DNA from: Pseudonocardia sediminis
GTDB taxonomy: Bacteria > Actinomycetota > Actinomycetes > Mycobacteriales > Pseudonocardiaceae
Length of the DNA stretch: 64,000 bases
Assembly: GCF_004217185.1 (NCBI RefSeq)
Contig: NZ_SHKL01000002.1
Span: 1 to 64,000 of the forward strand
Reading direction: 5' to 3'
Each line of letters begins with the position of its first letter. Position 1 is the stretch's first letter. The position numbers and the translations under genes were made by a program. The notes beneath the pieces are model-generated. The model did not search any database and had not been told where the DNA came from. It was given only the letters and a program-made list of their open reading frames with translations. Below are positions 16,641 through 24,463 of the stretch, in pieces.

Positions 16641-16835
16641 TCATCGCCGGTCGAGCAGACGGTGGAACAGGGCCAGTGCTCCACCTGCCGAAGCGCCGGC
16701 GACCAGGAGCGCGGCGGGCACGTCGTGGTAGGCGAGGAACCCGAGCCCGCCGGCGACCAAACCCACCAGGGCGGCGATCAGGAACACCACCGCGGTACGA
16801 ACGGGCAGCAGCGGTTCGGACGGCCGAGACGACAT
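16641..16835 (-). CDS. 64-residue two-helix membrane protein upstream of the ECF sigma factor
   Basis: ATG 16835 follows GGAGG by 7 nt. The protein has two hydrophobic segments (about 12-34 and 38-56) and ends FHRLLDRR. It lies 22 nt upstream of the sigma gene in the same direction, behind a plausible promoter. Function not known; a membrane tether for the sigma factor is one possibility. Confidence 0.6.
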   Translation of the reverse strand: MSSRPSEPLLPVRTAVVFLIAALVGLVAGGLGFLAYHDVPAALLVAGASAGGALALFHRLLDRR

Positions 16836-17200
16836 CGGACAACCTCCAGCAGGATCGACAACCGTGTCAGGTCCTAGTACGCCAGCACACCCCTAACGTG
16901 AACTCCCGCCGGGCTGATTGCGCTGCCAGGTTGCGGACCCGGTTCCAGGCCGTGGCGTTGGTTCGTCAAGGACTGTGTGATCTGCCGGGGCGCGAGGTTG
17001 ATGCCGAGCAGGCGTTTCGGGACGCGGCCGCTACTGGCGACCCGAGCGAGCTGATCGGGTTGGGGCTACGCCGACGTCCCGTCGGTCAACCGCTGACCGA
17101 CCTTCGGATCGCCCGCCGGCTACCCATGTTCGGGATCACGCTCGGCAAGCCGCGCCCGCATGTGCGCGGTTTGTCGGGGGTCGGCCGTAGGGTCCGCGCC
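16836..17200. other. 365-nt divergent intergenic region
   Basis: Apart from the leftward promoter candidate near 16890 I find no gene. The plus-strand frame is open through it but has no start with a ribosome site and no recognisable protein; an in-frame ATG at 17126 could extend the downstream protein by 25 residues. Confidence 0.5.
16874..16902 (-). promoter_or_regulatory. Candidate promoter of the sigma-factor operon
   Basis: On the minus strand TTCACG is followed after 17 nt by TACTAG, about 38 nt upstream of the 64-residue gene. It matches housekeeping spacing rather than an ECF pattern. Confidence 0.4.
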
Positions 17201-18130
17201 GTGCCCCAGCTTCCGGTCGAGCCGTTGTCGGTGCGCAGCGGTACCCGCGCCCGTACGTCGCGCCAGGCCGGGGTGCCGTCGTACCTGGCGCCGCCGCTGC
17301 GCACCTGGCTGGCCGCGTTCCTCACCGACCGGCTCGAGCGGCGGGTGCGGCTGCGGATGGGTGACAGGATCACCCGGCCCGGGAGCTCGCTGCGCGCGGC
17401 CCTCGATGCGGTTCAGGACATGCCTGGCTCCGACCTGCGAGTGATCCCCTGGGTCAGCTCCGGTGACGACTTGCTCGACGCCGTCGACTTCGCCCTGCAG
17501 CTCGACGACGCCGCGGCTGACCAGCGACGCTGGTCTCAGATGTTCTCCAGTGACCCCGAGGGCGGGTACCCCCGCCTTGCCGAGATCGGCGAGCTTGTTG
17601 AACTGCTCGACGACGCTGACTCCGTTTACACCGTCGGGGTCGTCAACGACCGGCTGTGCTTGATTCGACGTATCGACACCACCGTGCAGGCCGCTGCCGA
17701 TCACGCCATGGCCGCCGATCCGACGGCGGGTCAGCTGCTCCGTCAGGCCTGGGGTGCCCTCTATGCGAGGGAGGCGGACCCGACCACGGGCTACCGCGAC
17801 GCCGTGCGTGCGGTCGAGCAGCTCGCCTGCCCGCTGGTGTTGCCGAAGGAGGACGCCACCCTGGGTAAGGTGGTCAGCCACCTGCAGCAGGGCGGGCACA
17901 AGTGGCGGTTCGTGCTCGTCGATCGCGCTGGCAACGACGGCGTCGGACCGCTGGTAGCGATGCTCGACCGACTCTGGACCGGGCAGGTGTCCCGCCACGG
18001 CGGCGGGAAGAACTCCCGCGACCAGACCAGCGCCGAGGCTGAGGCCGCCGTGCATCTCGCCGCCACCCTGGTGCAACTACTTTCCACCGGCGCCCTGGTC
18101 CGCCGAGACGTACCACCGCGGCGCGTGTGA
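17201..18130 (+). CDS. Protein with abortive-infection C-terminal (Abi-C)-like domain
   Basis: A protein of about 309 residues (GTG 17201; ATG 17126 also possible). The N-terminal half contains VPSYLAPPLRTWLAAFL and WVSSGDDLLDAVDFALQL; the middle resembles the helical region before Abi-C. The C-terminus has VSRHGGGKNSRDQTSAEAE and AVHLAATLVQLLSTGALV, resembling the conserved His-Gly segment and final helix of Abi_C proteins, which occur in phage-exclusion genes. Alone in its transcription unit, it ends at a 12-bp hairpin. The defence role is inferred from this weak similarity and the mobile setting. Confidence 0.55.
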   Translation: MPQLPVEPLSVRSGTRARTSRQAGVPSYLAPPLRTWLAAFLTDRLERRVRLRMGDRITRPGSSLRAALDAVQDMPGSDLRVIPWVSSGDDLLDAVDFALQLDDAAADQRRWSQMFSSDPEGGYPRLAEIGELVELLDDADSVYTVGVVNDRLCLIRRIDTTVQAAADHAMAADPTAGQLLRQAWGALYAREADPTTGYRDAVRAVEQLACPLVLPKEDATLGKVVSHLQQGGHKWRFVLVDRAGNDGVGPLVAMLDRLWTGQVSRHGGGKNSRDQTSAEAEAAVHLAATLVQLLSTGALVRRDVPPRRV

Positions 18131-18144
18131 ACTGCCAACGATCG

Positions 18145-18171
18145 TGAGGTGCTTCCGATGGAAGCACCTCA
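18145..18171 (+). terminator. Terminator of the Abi-C-like gene
   Basis: TGAGGTGCTTCC and its exact complement (12 bp) around a GAT loop, 15 nt after the stop at 18130. Confidence 0.75.
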
Positions 18172-18535
18172 ACCAATGCAGGCTTCGTTGGTCAGGACGC
18201 CCGTCAGGAGGTGCCGGAGGGCTGCTTCACCAGCGACCACGTCCTCTCAACGGCATCAGACTCGGCGAGTCCGTTTCACCTCGAGATCTGAGGCCCTGGC
18301 CGGGGTCATCGACATAGTCACGGTCACTGACACCTGGTCTGTCGCCTTTTGACAGCCGATCTGTCGCGAACTACTGACGCCACGCTGTCGCTCGACACGT
18401 ATCCCGGTGCCAGTTCGACGGCGCCCCACCCGACGGCCCGCGGATCTGGGCGGGGCAGGCCTGTTCACGCTCAGGAGTGATGTAGGGACGGCGTGTCGAC
18501 TACCGTCCTTTCAGAAAATCGGCCATGATCTCGCC
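18172..18535. other. 364-nt intergenic stretch before the RHH-like gene
   Basis: No supportable gene. The last 40 nt should hold the promoter of the 18536 gene, since the region is AT-richer there (TTTCAGAAAATC near 18510), but no clear -35/-10 pair stands out. Confidence 0.4.
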
Positions 18536-18943
18536 ATGGCGAAGCGGACAGCCGCACGGCGGATCGGGCGCCCCTCCAAGGGCCCCCGAGTCGCCATCGG
18601 CACCCGAATCCCGGAAGCGCACGGCACGCAGCTGCGCTCCGTCGCCTCCGACCGCGGCTGGTACCACTCCGAGACAGCTGCGGCGCTGATCAGCGTCGGC
18701 CTCCGCCACCTGCAGGAGGCCACCGCCCCCGCCCCAGGGACCGACGCACTGATGATCCGCGTGCCCCAGACCGACGGCCAGAGAGTGCGCGACATCGCCG
18801 CCGAGCTCGACTGGTCCTACTCCGACACCGCCGCCGCGCTGATCGCGGTCGGCCTGCGCCACCTCGACGAGCTCCCCGCCAAGAGCTCGACGACACCGTC
18901 GAACCCCGCCCAACAGGAGCTGCCACTGACACGGGCCTCATAA
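18536..18943 (+). CDS. Tandem-duplicated ribbon-helix-helix-like DNA-binding protein
   Basis: A 135-residue basic protein made of two copies of one ~42-residue unit. Unit 1 is IGTRIPEAHGTQLRSVASDR then GWYHSETAAALISVGLRHLQ; unit 2 is MIRVPQTDGQRVRDIAAELD then WSYSDTAAALIAVGLRHLDE. Each has a short strand (xIRVP) followed by two helices, as in ribbon-helix-helix folds, which normally dimerise; a duplicated single chain would act as its own dimer. The basic N-terminus KRTAARRIGRPSKGPR could add minor-groove contacts. It stands just upstream of the Rep-like gene, so copy-number or transfer control is plausible. A hairpin terminator follows directly. Confidence 0.65.
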   Translation: MAKRTAARRIGRPSKGPRVAIGTRIPEAHGTQLRSVASDRGWYHSETAAALISVGLRHLQEATAPAPGTDALMIRVPQTDGQRVRDIAAELDWSYSDTAAALIAVGLRHLDELPAKSSTTPSNPAQQELPLTRAS

Positions 18944-18945
18944 CG

Positions 18946-19095
18946 AGAACGAGACGACCCCTGGCCGGGGGCCGCCTCGTTTCGATCTCGCGTCACTCGG
19001 ACCTGCACCCGATGTGACGTCGGTGCTCCGGCGAACCGGAGCGAAATCCCCAACCTGTCAAGAAGGGGCGCTTTCGCGTGTCCAGGATACATCCT
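18946..19095. repeat. Direct repeat A: hairpin plus CCCCAACCTGTC motif, upstream of rep-like gene
   Basis: Starts with a terminator-like hairpin (GAGACGACCCC TGGCC GGGGGCCGCCTCG...TTTC), then about 60 less conserved nt, then GCGAAATCCCCAACCTGTC and AGAAGGGGCGCTTTCGC. The latter can itself fold (GCGAAA/TTTCGC and CCCC/GGGG). The same order and spacing recur at 20863-21005. The hairpin also serves as terminator for the 18536 gene. Confidence 0.7.
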
Positions 19096-20433
19096 GGGCC
19101 GGATCCAGCGCGACCACGACACGGGGCCACCCCGTCATGCCCGGACACCGATCCGGGAACCGGGTGGTGCCTGCCCTGCTACGAGCAGGGCGCGTTCACG
19201 CTCGCATCCGGCCCCGACAACACCCGCTGCGTCATGCACGGCGCACTCCTGCAGGACCAGGCACCGGACCCGTGCGGCTACGGGATCCGCGCCGTCGCGC
19301 CGTCGCGGCGGGCCCCGCGCGGCCGCGCGGCCCGCAGCACCGACCGCGGCGGCCCCACCACCGGGCCGGGCCGGGCCCCGCGCCCCCGCGCGCGGCAGCG
19401 GGCCACCGAGCGTGCCATGGCCCGCGGCCTACAACGAGCCCGCCGGCGCCTCAACGCCGGCGAGTTCACCCCGCACCCGGGGTGGCGGCACTTCATCGAG
19501 GCCGGCTACCGGGTCCTCACCTCACAGACCGAGGCCCTGGCCGACATCGCCCGCCGCGTCGACGACGAGGAGTGGCGCACCGACAAACGCCACAGCTGGG
19601 CCCTGATCCTGCGCCGCCTGGTGCTGCACATGGACTGGACGACCGGACTGATCACCGGCCTGACCGCCGAACGCCTCGGCGAGGCCGGCGCGCGGGCGCC
19701 GCGCACCGTCTCCCGTGTCCTGGCCTGGGCCCGCGACAGCGGCCTCGTCGTGGTCGTCGAGGCCGGCGCCACCGCGGAGTTCCTCGGTACCGACACCAAC
19801 CGCACCCCCACCTACGCCCTGGTCACCGACCGTCCACTCCCCTCCCCGAAGGCGACCGCGCCGTCGCCGCTGTCCCCTGTGGATGAAAGTGGCGACCTCC
19901 CTACTTCTAACGTGAGTAGTAAGCCCTTGACAGACGGCAGACGGGCTCAACCCACCCCCCAGCCACGCTGGCCGTCCCACGCCGTCCCCGGCAATCCTGG
20001 CGAGAGAAACGCCGCCACGTTCACCTTGGTCTCACGTCTCGGCCTCGACGGCCGACAAGCGGGCAAGATCGAGATTTGGCGGGCCCGGGCCATCCTGAAA
20101 ACCTGGTGGGACCAGGGAGCCTGCATCGCCGGCATCCTGCACGCCGTCGACCACCACCCCGACCGGCCCGACCGCAACCGCGGCGACGCCTGCCGCGGCG
20201 CCGACGACCCACTCCGCGTGCTGGCCCACCGGCTCAAGCCCTGGCGGGGCCGGCTCAACGAGCTCCCCCGCGGCGTCGTCGGACACCGGATCCAGGTGAC
20301 CCCTCCCCCGGTGCCGCGTCCCGCTCCGCAGGTGATCTGTCCTGCGGACCGCCGTGCGGCCCGTGACGCCGCACGTGCGGCACTGGCCGCGCACCTCGAC
20401 GACCTGCGGGAGCGGCGGCGCGCGGCGCAGTAG
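19078..20433 (+). CDS. Putative replication initiator with zinc-ribbon-like N-terminus and winged helix
   Basis: A 451-residue protein, GTG at 19078. Residues about 20-55 contain C-x9-C-x2-C and a later CVMHG, a zinc-ribbon-like cluster. An Arg-rich linker follows. A central winged-helix-like domain (about 140-260) includes LRRLVLHMDWTTGLITGLTA, RTVSRVLAWARDSGLVVVVE and TPTYALVT. The C-terminal third has LKTWWDQGACIAGILHAV and a basic tail. Its position upstream of parA/parB and between the two copies of a structured direct repeat is what one expects of a plasmid replication initiator, but no catalytic motif of rolling-circle Rep or primase is visible. The start lies at the edge of repeat A. 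Confidence 0.55.
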   Translation: MSRIHPGPDPARPRHGATPSCPDTDPGTGWCLPCYEQGAFTLASGPDNTRCVMHGALLQDQAPDPCGYGIRAVAPSRRAPRGRAARSTDRGGPTTGPGRAPRPRARQRATERAMARGLQRARRRLNAGEFTPHPGWRHFIEAGYRVLTSQTEALADIARRVDDEEWRTDKRHSWALILRRLVLHMDWTTGLITGLTAERLGEAGARAPRTVSRVLAWARDSGLVVVVEAGATAEFLGTDTNRTPTYALVTDRPLPSPKATAPSPLSPVDESGDLPTSNVSSKPLTDGRRAQPTPQPRWPSHAVPGNPGERNAATFTLVSRLGLDGRQAGKIEIWRARAILKTWWDQGACIAGILHAVDHHPDRPDRNRGDACRGADDPLRVLAHRLKPWRGRLNELPRGVVGHRIQVTPPPVPRPAPQVICPADRRAARDAARAALAAHLDDLRERRRAAQ

Positions 20434-20862
20434 ACGCCAGGCGGAGGGCCAGGGCGCCGTCGGTCTCCTCGTCGGCAGTCCAGGCCGCGTTCGTGGGCCG
20501 CGGCGGCGATGGCGGGGGCCGGCGCCGGTCCGTCCTGTCCGAGTCCAGGCCGGGCTCAGCCGGCGCCTCAGTGCTCAGCGACCAGGAGCGAGCCGAGGAC
20601 CCAGCAGCAGGCACGGGCCCGGCCGGAGCCATGGATCCGAGCAGGCGATCGACCGCTAGCGATTTCGTGACTGGTGCGCCGGGCGGCGGCAGCTGGTTCG
20701 CACGCGAGGTTCGGCGCCGCTGATACCGACGACGGCGCCCCGAAAGGGATCAGAGGAGCGCAGCGGACGTGGACGAGATGGAGGAGCCGCGGCGCCACGT
20801 CAGCAATTGATCGAACGTTTGTTCGCATCACAGGTGCCCGGATCGATGCTCTGCCCCGAACA

Positions 20863-21005
20863 GAGAACGAGGCGGCCCCTGGCCGGGGGCCGCCTCGTCG
20901 AGAACTCACGCCGTCCGGCCCTGCAACCGGGGCGACGCTGCCCCGGCCGAAGCCGAGGCGATTTCCCCAACCTGTCGAGAAGGGGCGCTTTCGCCTCTGC
21001 AGCAT
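20863..21005. repeat. Direct repeat B
   Basis: The second copy of the structured repeat starting at 18946, 1917 nt downstream. The hairpin is better here (CGAGGCGGCCCC with a perfect complement around TGGCC) and the downstream motif is CCCCAACCTGTCGAGAAGGG followed by GCGCTTTCGC. The middle spacer is diverged but of the same length (94 against 95 nt), which suggests that both conserved blocks are maintained at fixed distance. Confidence 0.7.
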
Positions 21006-21115
21006 ACAACGGTTCGACCTTGCGACACGACAACGACATCACAACACGCGGTGACCGGTCCCCGAAGTGTCGCGCCGCGCAGCTCAAGGCTGCCCGTCCC
21101 GGCTTCGACCGCTGC

Positions 21116-21136
21116 GGTGGTAACGGCGTTACCACC
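21116..21136. promoter_or_regulatory. parS-like palindrome 1
   Basis: Perfect palindrome with core GGTAACGGCGTTACC extended to GGTGGT...ACCACC, 200 nt upstream of parA. It is one of five such sites in 3.1 kb around parAB and the recombinase. Confidence 0.75.
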
Positions 21137-21335
21137 CCACCCCTCCCCCGGATTCGTGGGCACGGCCCCCCGGGCCCCGGACCTTTGGGCTCGCCTGGCG
21201 ACCCGCGGACGGCGACGTCGATCCAGTACCGAGAGCCCCGGAGCGCCTCCGCGTTTGCGCCGATCCCTCTGGCATGATGTCCGGCGATCCGAAGTACCAC
21301 CCGCCGGGTGGGAAGCAGACGGAGGGAACAACTCC

Positions 21336-22094
21336 ATGGCGCGTGTCCATGTCATCGCCAACCAGAAGGGCGGGGTCGGCAAGACCACCGTCACCGTGAA
21401 CCTCGCGGCCGTGGTCGCCGACACCCTCGGGGGGACGGCGGACAACTCCCCCGTCCTCGGCGTGTCCACCGACCCCCAGGCGTCGATGCTGGAGTGGGCA
21501 CAGCGGGTCGGCGACGACCTGCCGTTCGACTTCGAGCAGTGCCACGACAACCCGGCCCTGCTGGGCAAGCTCCGCGAGATCCAGCAGTACTCGCACATCT
21601 TCGTCGACACCCCGGGCAGCCTTGAGGACGAGTCGATCCTGCAGACCGTGCTGACCCAGGCCGACGACGTCATCGTCCCCCTGGAGCCGGAGCCGATGGC
21701 CTTCTCCCCCGCCACCCGCTCCATTCAGCGGGTCATCGAACCGGCCGGCGTGCCGTGGCGGGTCCTGCTCAACAACTGGGACCCCCGCGACGGCGAGGGC
21801 GACCTGAACCAGACCCGCGACTACGTCCAGGCCCGCGGCTGGCCGTGCTTCCACACCGTGATCCGGCACTACAAGCTCCACACCCGCGCCTCCGCCGAGG
21901 GCGTCACGGTCGTGCAGTACGCGAAGAACCGCGTCGCGCTCGAGGCCCGCCAGGACTTCTTCAAGCTGGCCCTGGAGGTACTGGGCAGCGGCGGCGGCTC
22001 CCCGCGACACGCCGGCCCCGACGACAATGCCGGCAACGGCGGGCCTGACAACGGCGACGGTGGTAACGGCGTTACCGCCCCCGGGAAGGGCTGA
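21336..22094 (+). CDS. parA: ParA partition ATPase
   Basis: A 252-residue ParA/Soj-type ATPase. The deviant Walker A is VIANQKGGVGKTTVTVNLAA at the N-terminus, then VSTDPQASMLEWA, and Walker B region HIFVDTPGSL. There is no N-terminal DNA-binding domain, so it is of the short type. ATG 21336 follows GGAGGG; the open frame upstream is unconserved. The C-terminal 25 residues are Gly/Asn/Asp-rich and encoded in part by a parS-like palindrome. It precedes parB by 3 nt, forming a segregation operon with parS sites before and inside it. Confidence 0.9.
   Translation: MARVHVIANQKGGVGKTTVTVNLAAVVADTLGGTADNSPVLGVSTDPQASMLEWAQRVGDDLPFDFEQCHDNPALLGKLREIQQYSHIFVDTPGSLEDESILQTVLTQADDVIVPLEPEPMAFSPATRSIQRVIEPAGVPWRVLLNNWDPRDGEGDLNQTRDYVQARGWPCFHTVIRHYKLHTRASAEGVTVVQYAKNRVALEARQDFFKLALEVLGSGGGSPRHAGPDDNAGNGGPDNGDGGNGVTAPGKG
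22059..22079. promoter_or_regulatory. parS-like palindrome 2 (inside 3' end of parA)
   Basis: GGTAACGGCGTTACC core with a 20-of-21 match to site 1, lying within the last codons of parA where the protein has a disordered Gly/Asn tail. Confidence 0.7.
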
Positions 22095-22097
22095 GCC

Positions 22098-22958
22098 GTG
22101 GGCAAGCGCGTGAACCTCGCCGAGCTCGCCCGCGAGGAGGTCCCCGACAGCTACTCTCCTCCCCCACGCCAGCCCCGCGGCGCCGCCACCGAGGACGTCC
22201 CGGCGGGCCCGGACACCACGGCGCTGGCGGTGTCGCAGGTCGCGGCCAACCCGCTGAACCGGCGCAGCGACCGCGACAGCAGCGGCGAGGACTTCGACCA
22301 GCTCGTCGACACCATCCGTACGCACGGCGTGCTGCAGCCCATCGTGGTCTGCTCCACCGCGGCGTTCCTGGAGCGCTACCCCAAGGAGCGGGGCGGCCTG
22401 CACGGCGCGCGGTGGGTGGCGCTGATCGGCAACCGGCGCCTGCAGGCCGCCGCGGCCGCCGGGCTCGAGCAGGTGCCGGCGCTGGTCAACGACGACCGGG
22501 TCGCCTCGATGTATGAGGTGATGCTGGTCGAGAACAGCCACCGCCGCGATCTCGGCCCGCTGCACGAGGCGGTCGCGATGCAGCAGGTGCTGACCGAGTC
22601 CGGGATCTCGCAGCGCCAGCTCGCGTCCCGGATCGGGCGCAGCCACCCCTATGTCACCCAGCGGATCGCGCTGCTCGGCCTGATCCCGGAGCTGCGCGAC
22701 GCCCTGGACGAGGGGCTGCTCAAGGTGGAGGCGGCCCGCGAGATTGGCGGACTGTCCGAGGCCGAGCAGAAGGTGATCGCCGCGGCCGGCGCGCCGTACC
22801 GGCGCAAGCGCGCCGAGACCGGTAACGCCGTTACCACCCGGCGGACCATCACCGCGTCGAGCCCGGCGAAGACCGCGGAGTCGATCCGGCGTCTGTTCAG
22901 CACCGACGAGCTCGCCGAGCTCGTGCGCCTGCTGTCCGAGGGCGAGCCCGAGGGCTGA
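22098..22958 (+). CDS. parB: ParB/Spo0J-type centromere-binding protein
   Basis: A 286-residue protein, GTG start after GAAGGG. The ParB N-terminal domain (about 35-150) includes VAANPLNRRSD, DQLVDTIRTHGVLQPIVV, IGNRRLQAAAAAGLEQVPAL and MLVENSHRRDLGPLHEA. The central HTH has SGISQRQLASRIGRSHPYVT and VEAAREIGGLSEAEQ. The GERR-type box used for CTP binding in Spo0J appears as GNRR. A parS-like palindrome lies in its own coding sequence and encodes the linker GNAVTTRR. It presumably binds the GGTAACGSCGTTACC sites, given their clustering. Confidence 0.9.
   Translation: MGKRVNLAELAREEVPDSYSPPPRQPRGAATEDVPAGPDTTALAVSQVAANPLNRRSDRDSSGEDFDQLVDTIRTHGVLQPIVVCSTAAFLERYPKERGGLHGARWVALIGNRRLQAAAAAGLEQVPALVNDDRVASMYEVMLVENSHRRDLGPLHEAVAMQQVLTESGISQRQLASRIGRSHPYVTQRIALLGLIPELRDALDEGLLKVEAAREIGGLSEAEQKVIAAAGAPYRRKRAETGNAVTTRRTITASSPAKTAESIRRLFSTDELAELVRLLSEGEPEG
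22821..22835. promoter_or_regulatory. parS-like palindrome 3 (inside parB)
   Basis: Core GGTAACGCCGTTACC within parB. Only the 15-nt core is kept on the left side (ACC precedes it), the right side continuing ACCC. Confidence 0.65.
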
Positions 22959-22995
22959 CTGTCCCGCGACTGCGGTGCGGTCGCTGCTCGATCCC

Positions 22996-23030
22996 GGTGC
23001 GGGGTGGTAACGGCGTTACCACCCCGCACC
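22996..23030. promoter_or_regulatory. parS-like palindrome 4, extended to a 35-nt perfect inverted repeat
   Basis: The GGTAACGGCGTTACC core extends outward without mismatch to 17-nt arms (GGTGCGGGG...CCCCGCACC). It sits between the converging parB and recombinase genes, so it may serve both as parS and as a transcription terminator. Confidence 0.75.
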
Positions 23031-23093
23031 GCTGTCTCACGGGCCCGTACGCGCGGCCGGCGAGCCGGACGGGCCGGGGGAGTGCTTTGTCGG

Positions 23094-24332
23094 TCAGAGG
23101 CCCAGGCGCCGGGTCGGGTTGTCCGACCACACGGTGCCCTCGTCGATGTAGCCGCGCATCGACGAGCTCGACCGCCACCGCCCGTGTCGCATCAGTGCCA
23201 CCTCCGACGCGCCGCTGGCGTGCGCGGTGGTGGCGAACCCGCGCCGCAGCGAGTGCCCCGCCCAGTGCCCGGGCAGCCCGGCCGCGTCGGCGCGCTCGGC
23301 GACGATCCGGGCCACCGACCGGTCCGAGAGCGCCGCCTCACCGAGGCGCCCCCACCGGTCCACCGCCACGAACGCGCCTGCGGCGGGCAGGAGCCGCGAC
23401 GCGTCCCCGGTGCCGGGTCGTCCGGGCGCCGGCCGTCCGGGCTCGGTCCGGGCCGGGTCACCGGTGGCGGGCTGCGCAGTGGGGGAGTGCAGGCGGTGCT
23501 GCAGCCACGCCTGCCAGGCCCGCACCGGGCAGGTCGCGGGGTCGGAGCCGTAGGACAGGCCGCGGGTGTGCCCGAGCGCGTGCGGGTCGGTCTTTGACGA
23601 GGCAATGAAAATCCGGAGGCCGTCGGAGTCGAGCGTGATGTCGCCGAGGGTGAGCGCGACGAGCTCGCTGCGGCGCAGCGCGCCGGCGAACCCGATCAGC
23701 AGTAGCGCCCGGTCCCGGGCGTCGCGGGGGCTCTTCGGGTCCAGGGGGATCATCATCGCCCGCAGATCATCCGGGGAGGCCGCGGCGACCCGGGCGGGGC
23801 GGGTGCGGTGGGTGCGCCGGATCCCGGCCAGCACGGTGCGGACCTGCTCGTCGCGGGTGGGGGAGGGGTGCCCAGCCAGGTCGTGGGCGACCGCGATCGA
23901 CGAGCACCACCGCGCCAGCGTCGCCGGCCGCCGCGCCCCGGCGTGCGCGACCAGGTAGCGGGCCAGGACCACCGGCGCCGCCGGCAACGCCGACTCGGGC
24001 GGGTCCTGGGCTCCGCACCAGGCGGCGAACCGGGCGTGATCGGAGCGGTAGGCCCGCCACGTGTTCACCGCCCGCGCCGCAGCCGCGTACTCCCCGACCG
24101 CGGCGTGCAGTGCGTCGGCGCTCGCAGCTGGAGATACGGCGCCGGGTGGTAACGGCGTTACCACCGCCGGCGCGGTGGGCGAGAGGGGAGCGGGAGCGGC
24201 AGTGGAGCGAGCAGCGGGGGAGGGGGCTGCGGTCCTGCGCCCGCCTCGCGCTCCGCCTCGTCCCACGGCCGGTCGCCCCCGCTCCTTGCTCCGAACTCGT
24301 TCCGCCCTGTCGGTGCGCAGTGTGCCGCGCAC
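23094..24332 (-). CDS. Tyrosine recombinase / integrase
   Basis: A 412-residue tyrosine recombinase. The SAM-like core-binding domain begins near residue 85 (NTWRAYRSDHARFAAWC). The catalytic domain shows GFAGALRRSELVALTLGDI (first Arg), HSLRRGFATTAHASG (HxxR), RHGRWRSSSSMRGYID (His/Trp position and nucleophilic Tyr). The first 75 residues are Arg/Pro/Ala-rich without homology, so the true start may lie inside; a parS-like palindrome at 24145 is translated here as VVTPLPPG. A dif-like inverted repeat lies 51 nt upstream of the start. It could integrate the element or resolve plasmid multimers; no tRNA gene is adjacent. Confidence 0.88.
   Translation of the reverse strand: MRGTLRTDRAERVRSKERGRPAVGRGGARGGRRTAAPSPAARSTAAPAPLSPTAPAVVTPLPPGAVSPAASADALHAAVGEYAAAARAVNTWRAYRSDHARFAAWCGAQDPPESALPAAPVVLARYLVAHAGARRPATLARWCSSIAVAHDLAGHPSPTRDEQVRTVLAGIRRTHRTRPARVAAASPDDLRAMMIPLDPKSPRDARDRALLLIGFAGALRRSELVALTLGDITLDSDGLRIFIASSKTDPHALGHTRGLSYGSDPATCPVRAWQAWLQHRLHSPTAQPATGDPARTEPGRPAPGRPGTGDASRLLPAAGAFVAVDRWGRLGEAALSDRSVARIVAERADAAGLPGHWAGHSLRRGFATTAHASGASEVALMRHGRWRSSSSMRGYIDEGTVWSDNPTRRLGL
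24145..24165. promoter_or_regulatory. parS-like palindrome 5 (inside recombinase 5' end)
   Basis: An exact copy of the 21-nt site-1 palindrome within the low-complexity N-terminal codons of the recombinase gene. Confidence 0.7.
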
Positions 24333-24382
24333 CCCCGACAGAACCCGGGCGACCCGCCGTGACCTGCGCAGACCCGTCTGAA

Positions 24383-24407
24383 GTCCGATAAGGCGACATT
24401 ATCGGAC
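24383..24407. promoter_or_regulatory. dif-like inverted repeat GTCCGATAA...TTATCGGAC next to the recombinase
   Basis: Nine-base perfect arms GTCCGATAA and TTATCGGAC flank a 7-nt spacer (GGCGACA). The CCGATAA/ACATTAT content resembles actinobacterial dif sites, although dif usually has a 6-nt spacer and less symmetric arms. Fifty nt upstream of the recombinase start it may be a crossover site or an operator for that gene. Confidence 0.55.
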
Positions 24408-24463
24408 ACGATGTCTTGCCGCTGTCGTCCTGGTGCTGGTTGGAGCGCTGATCGTTGCGGCAG

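Larger units (their letters stand above)
20434..21335. other. 900-nt non-coding region between rep-like gene and parA; candidate origin/partition region
   Basis: No gene with a ribosome site is seen. It holds a CGAAC-GTTT-GTTCG inverted repeat at 20812-20825, direct repeat B at 20863-21005, and the first parS-like palindrome at 21116. Length, repeats and position between rep-like and par genes make it the best origin candidate in the window, though it is not AT-rich overall. Confidence 0.5.

Noticed and set aside
23030..24463. tRNA gene as integration target of the tyrosine recombinase
   Set aside because: No tRNA-like cloverleaf or CCA-end sequence was found on either side of the recombinase gene.
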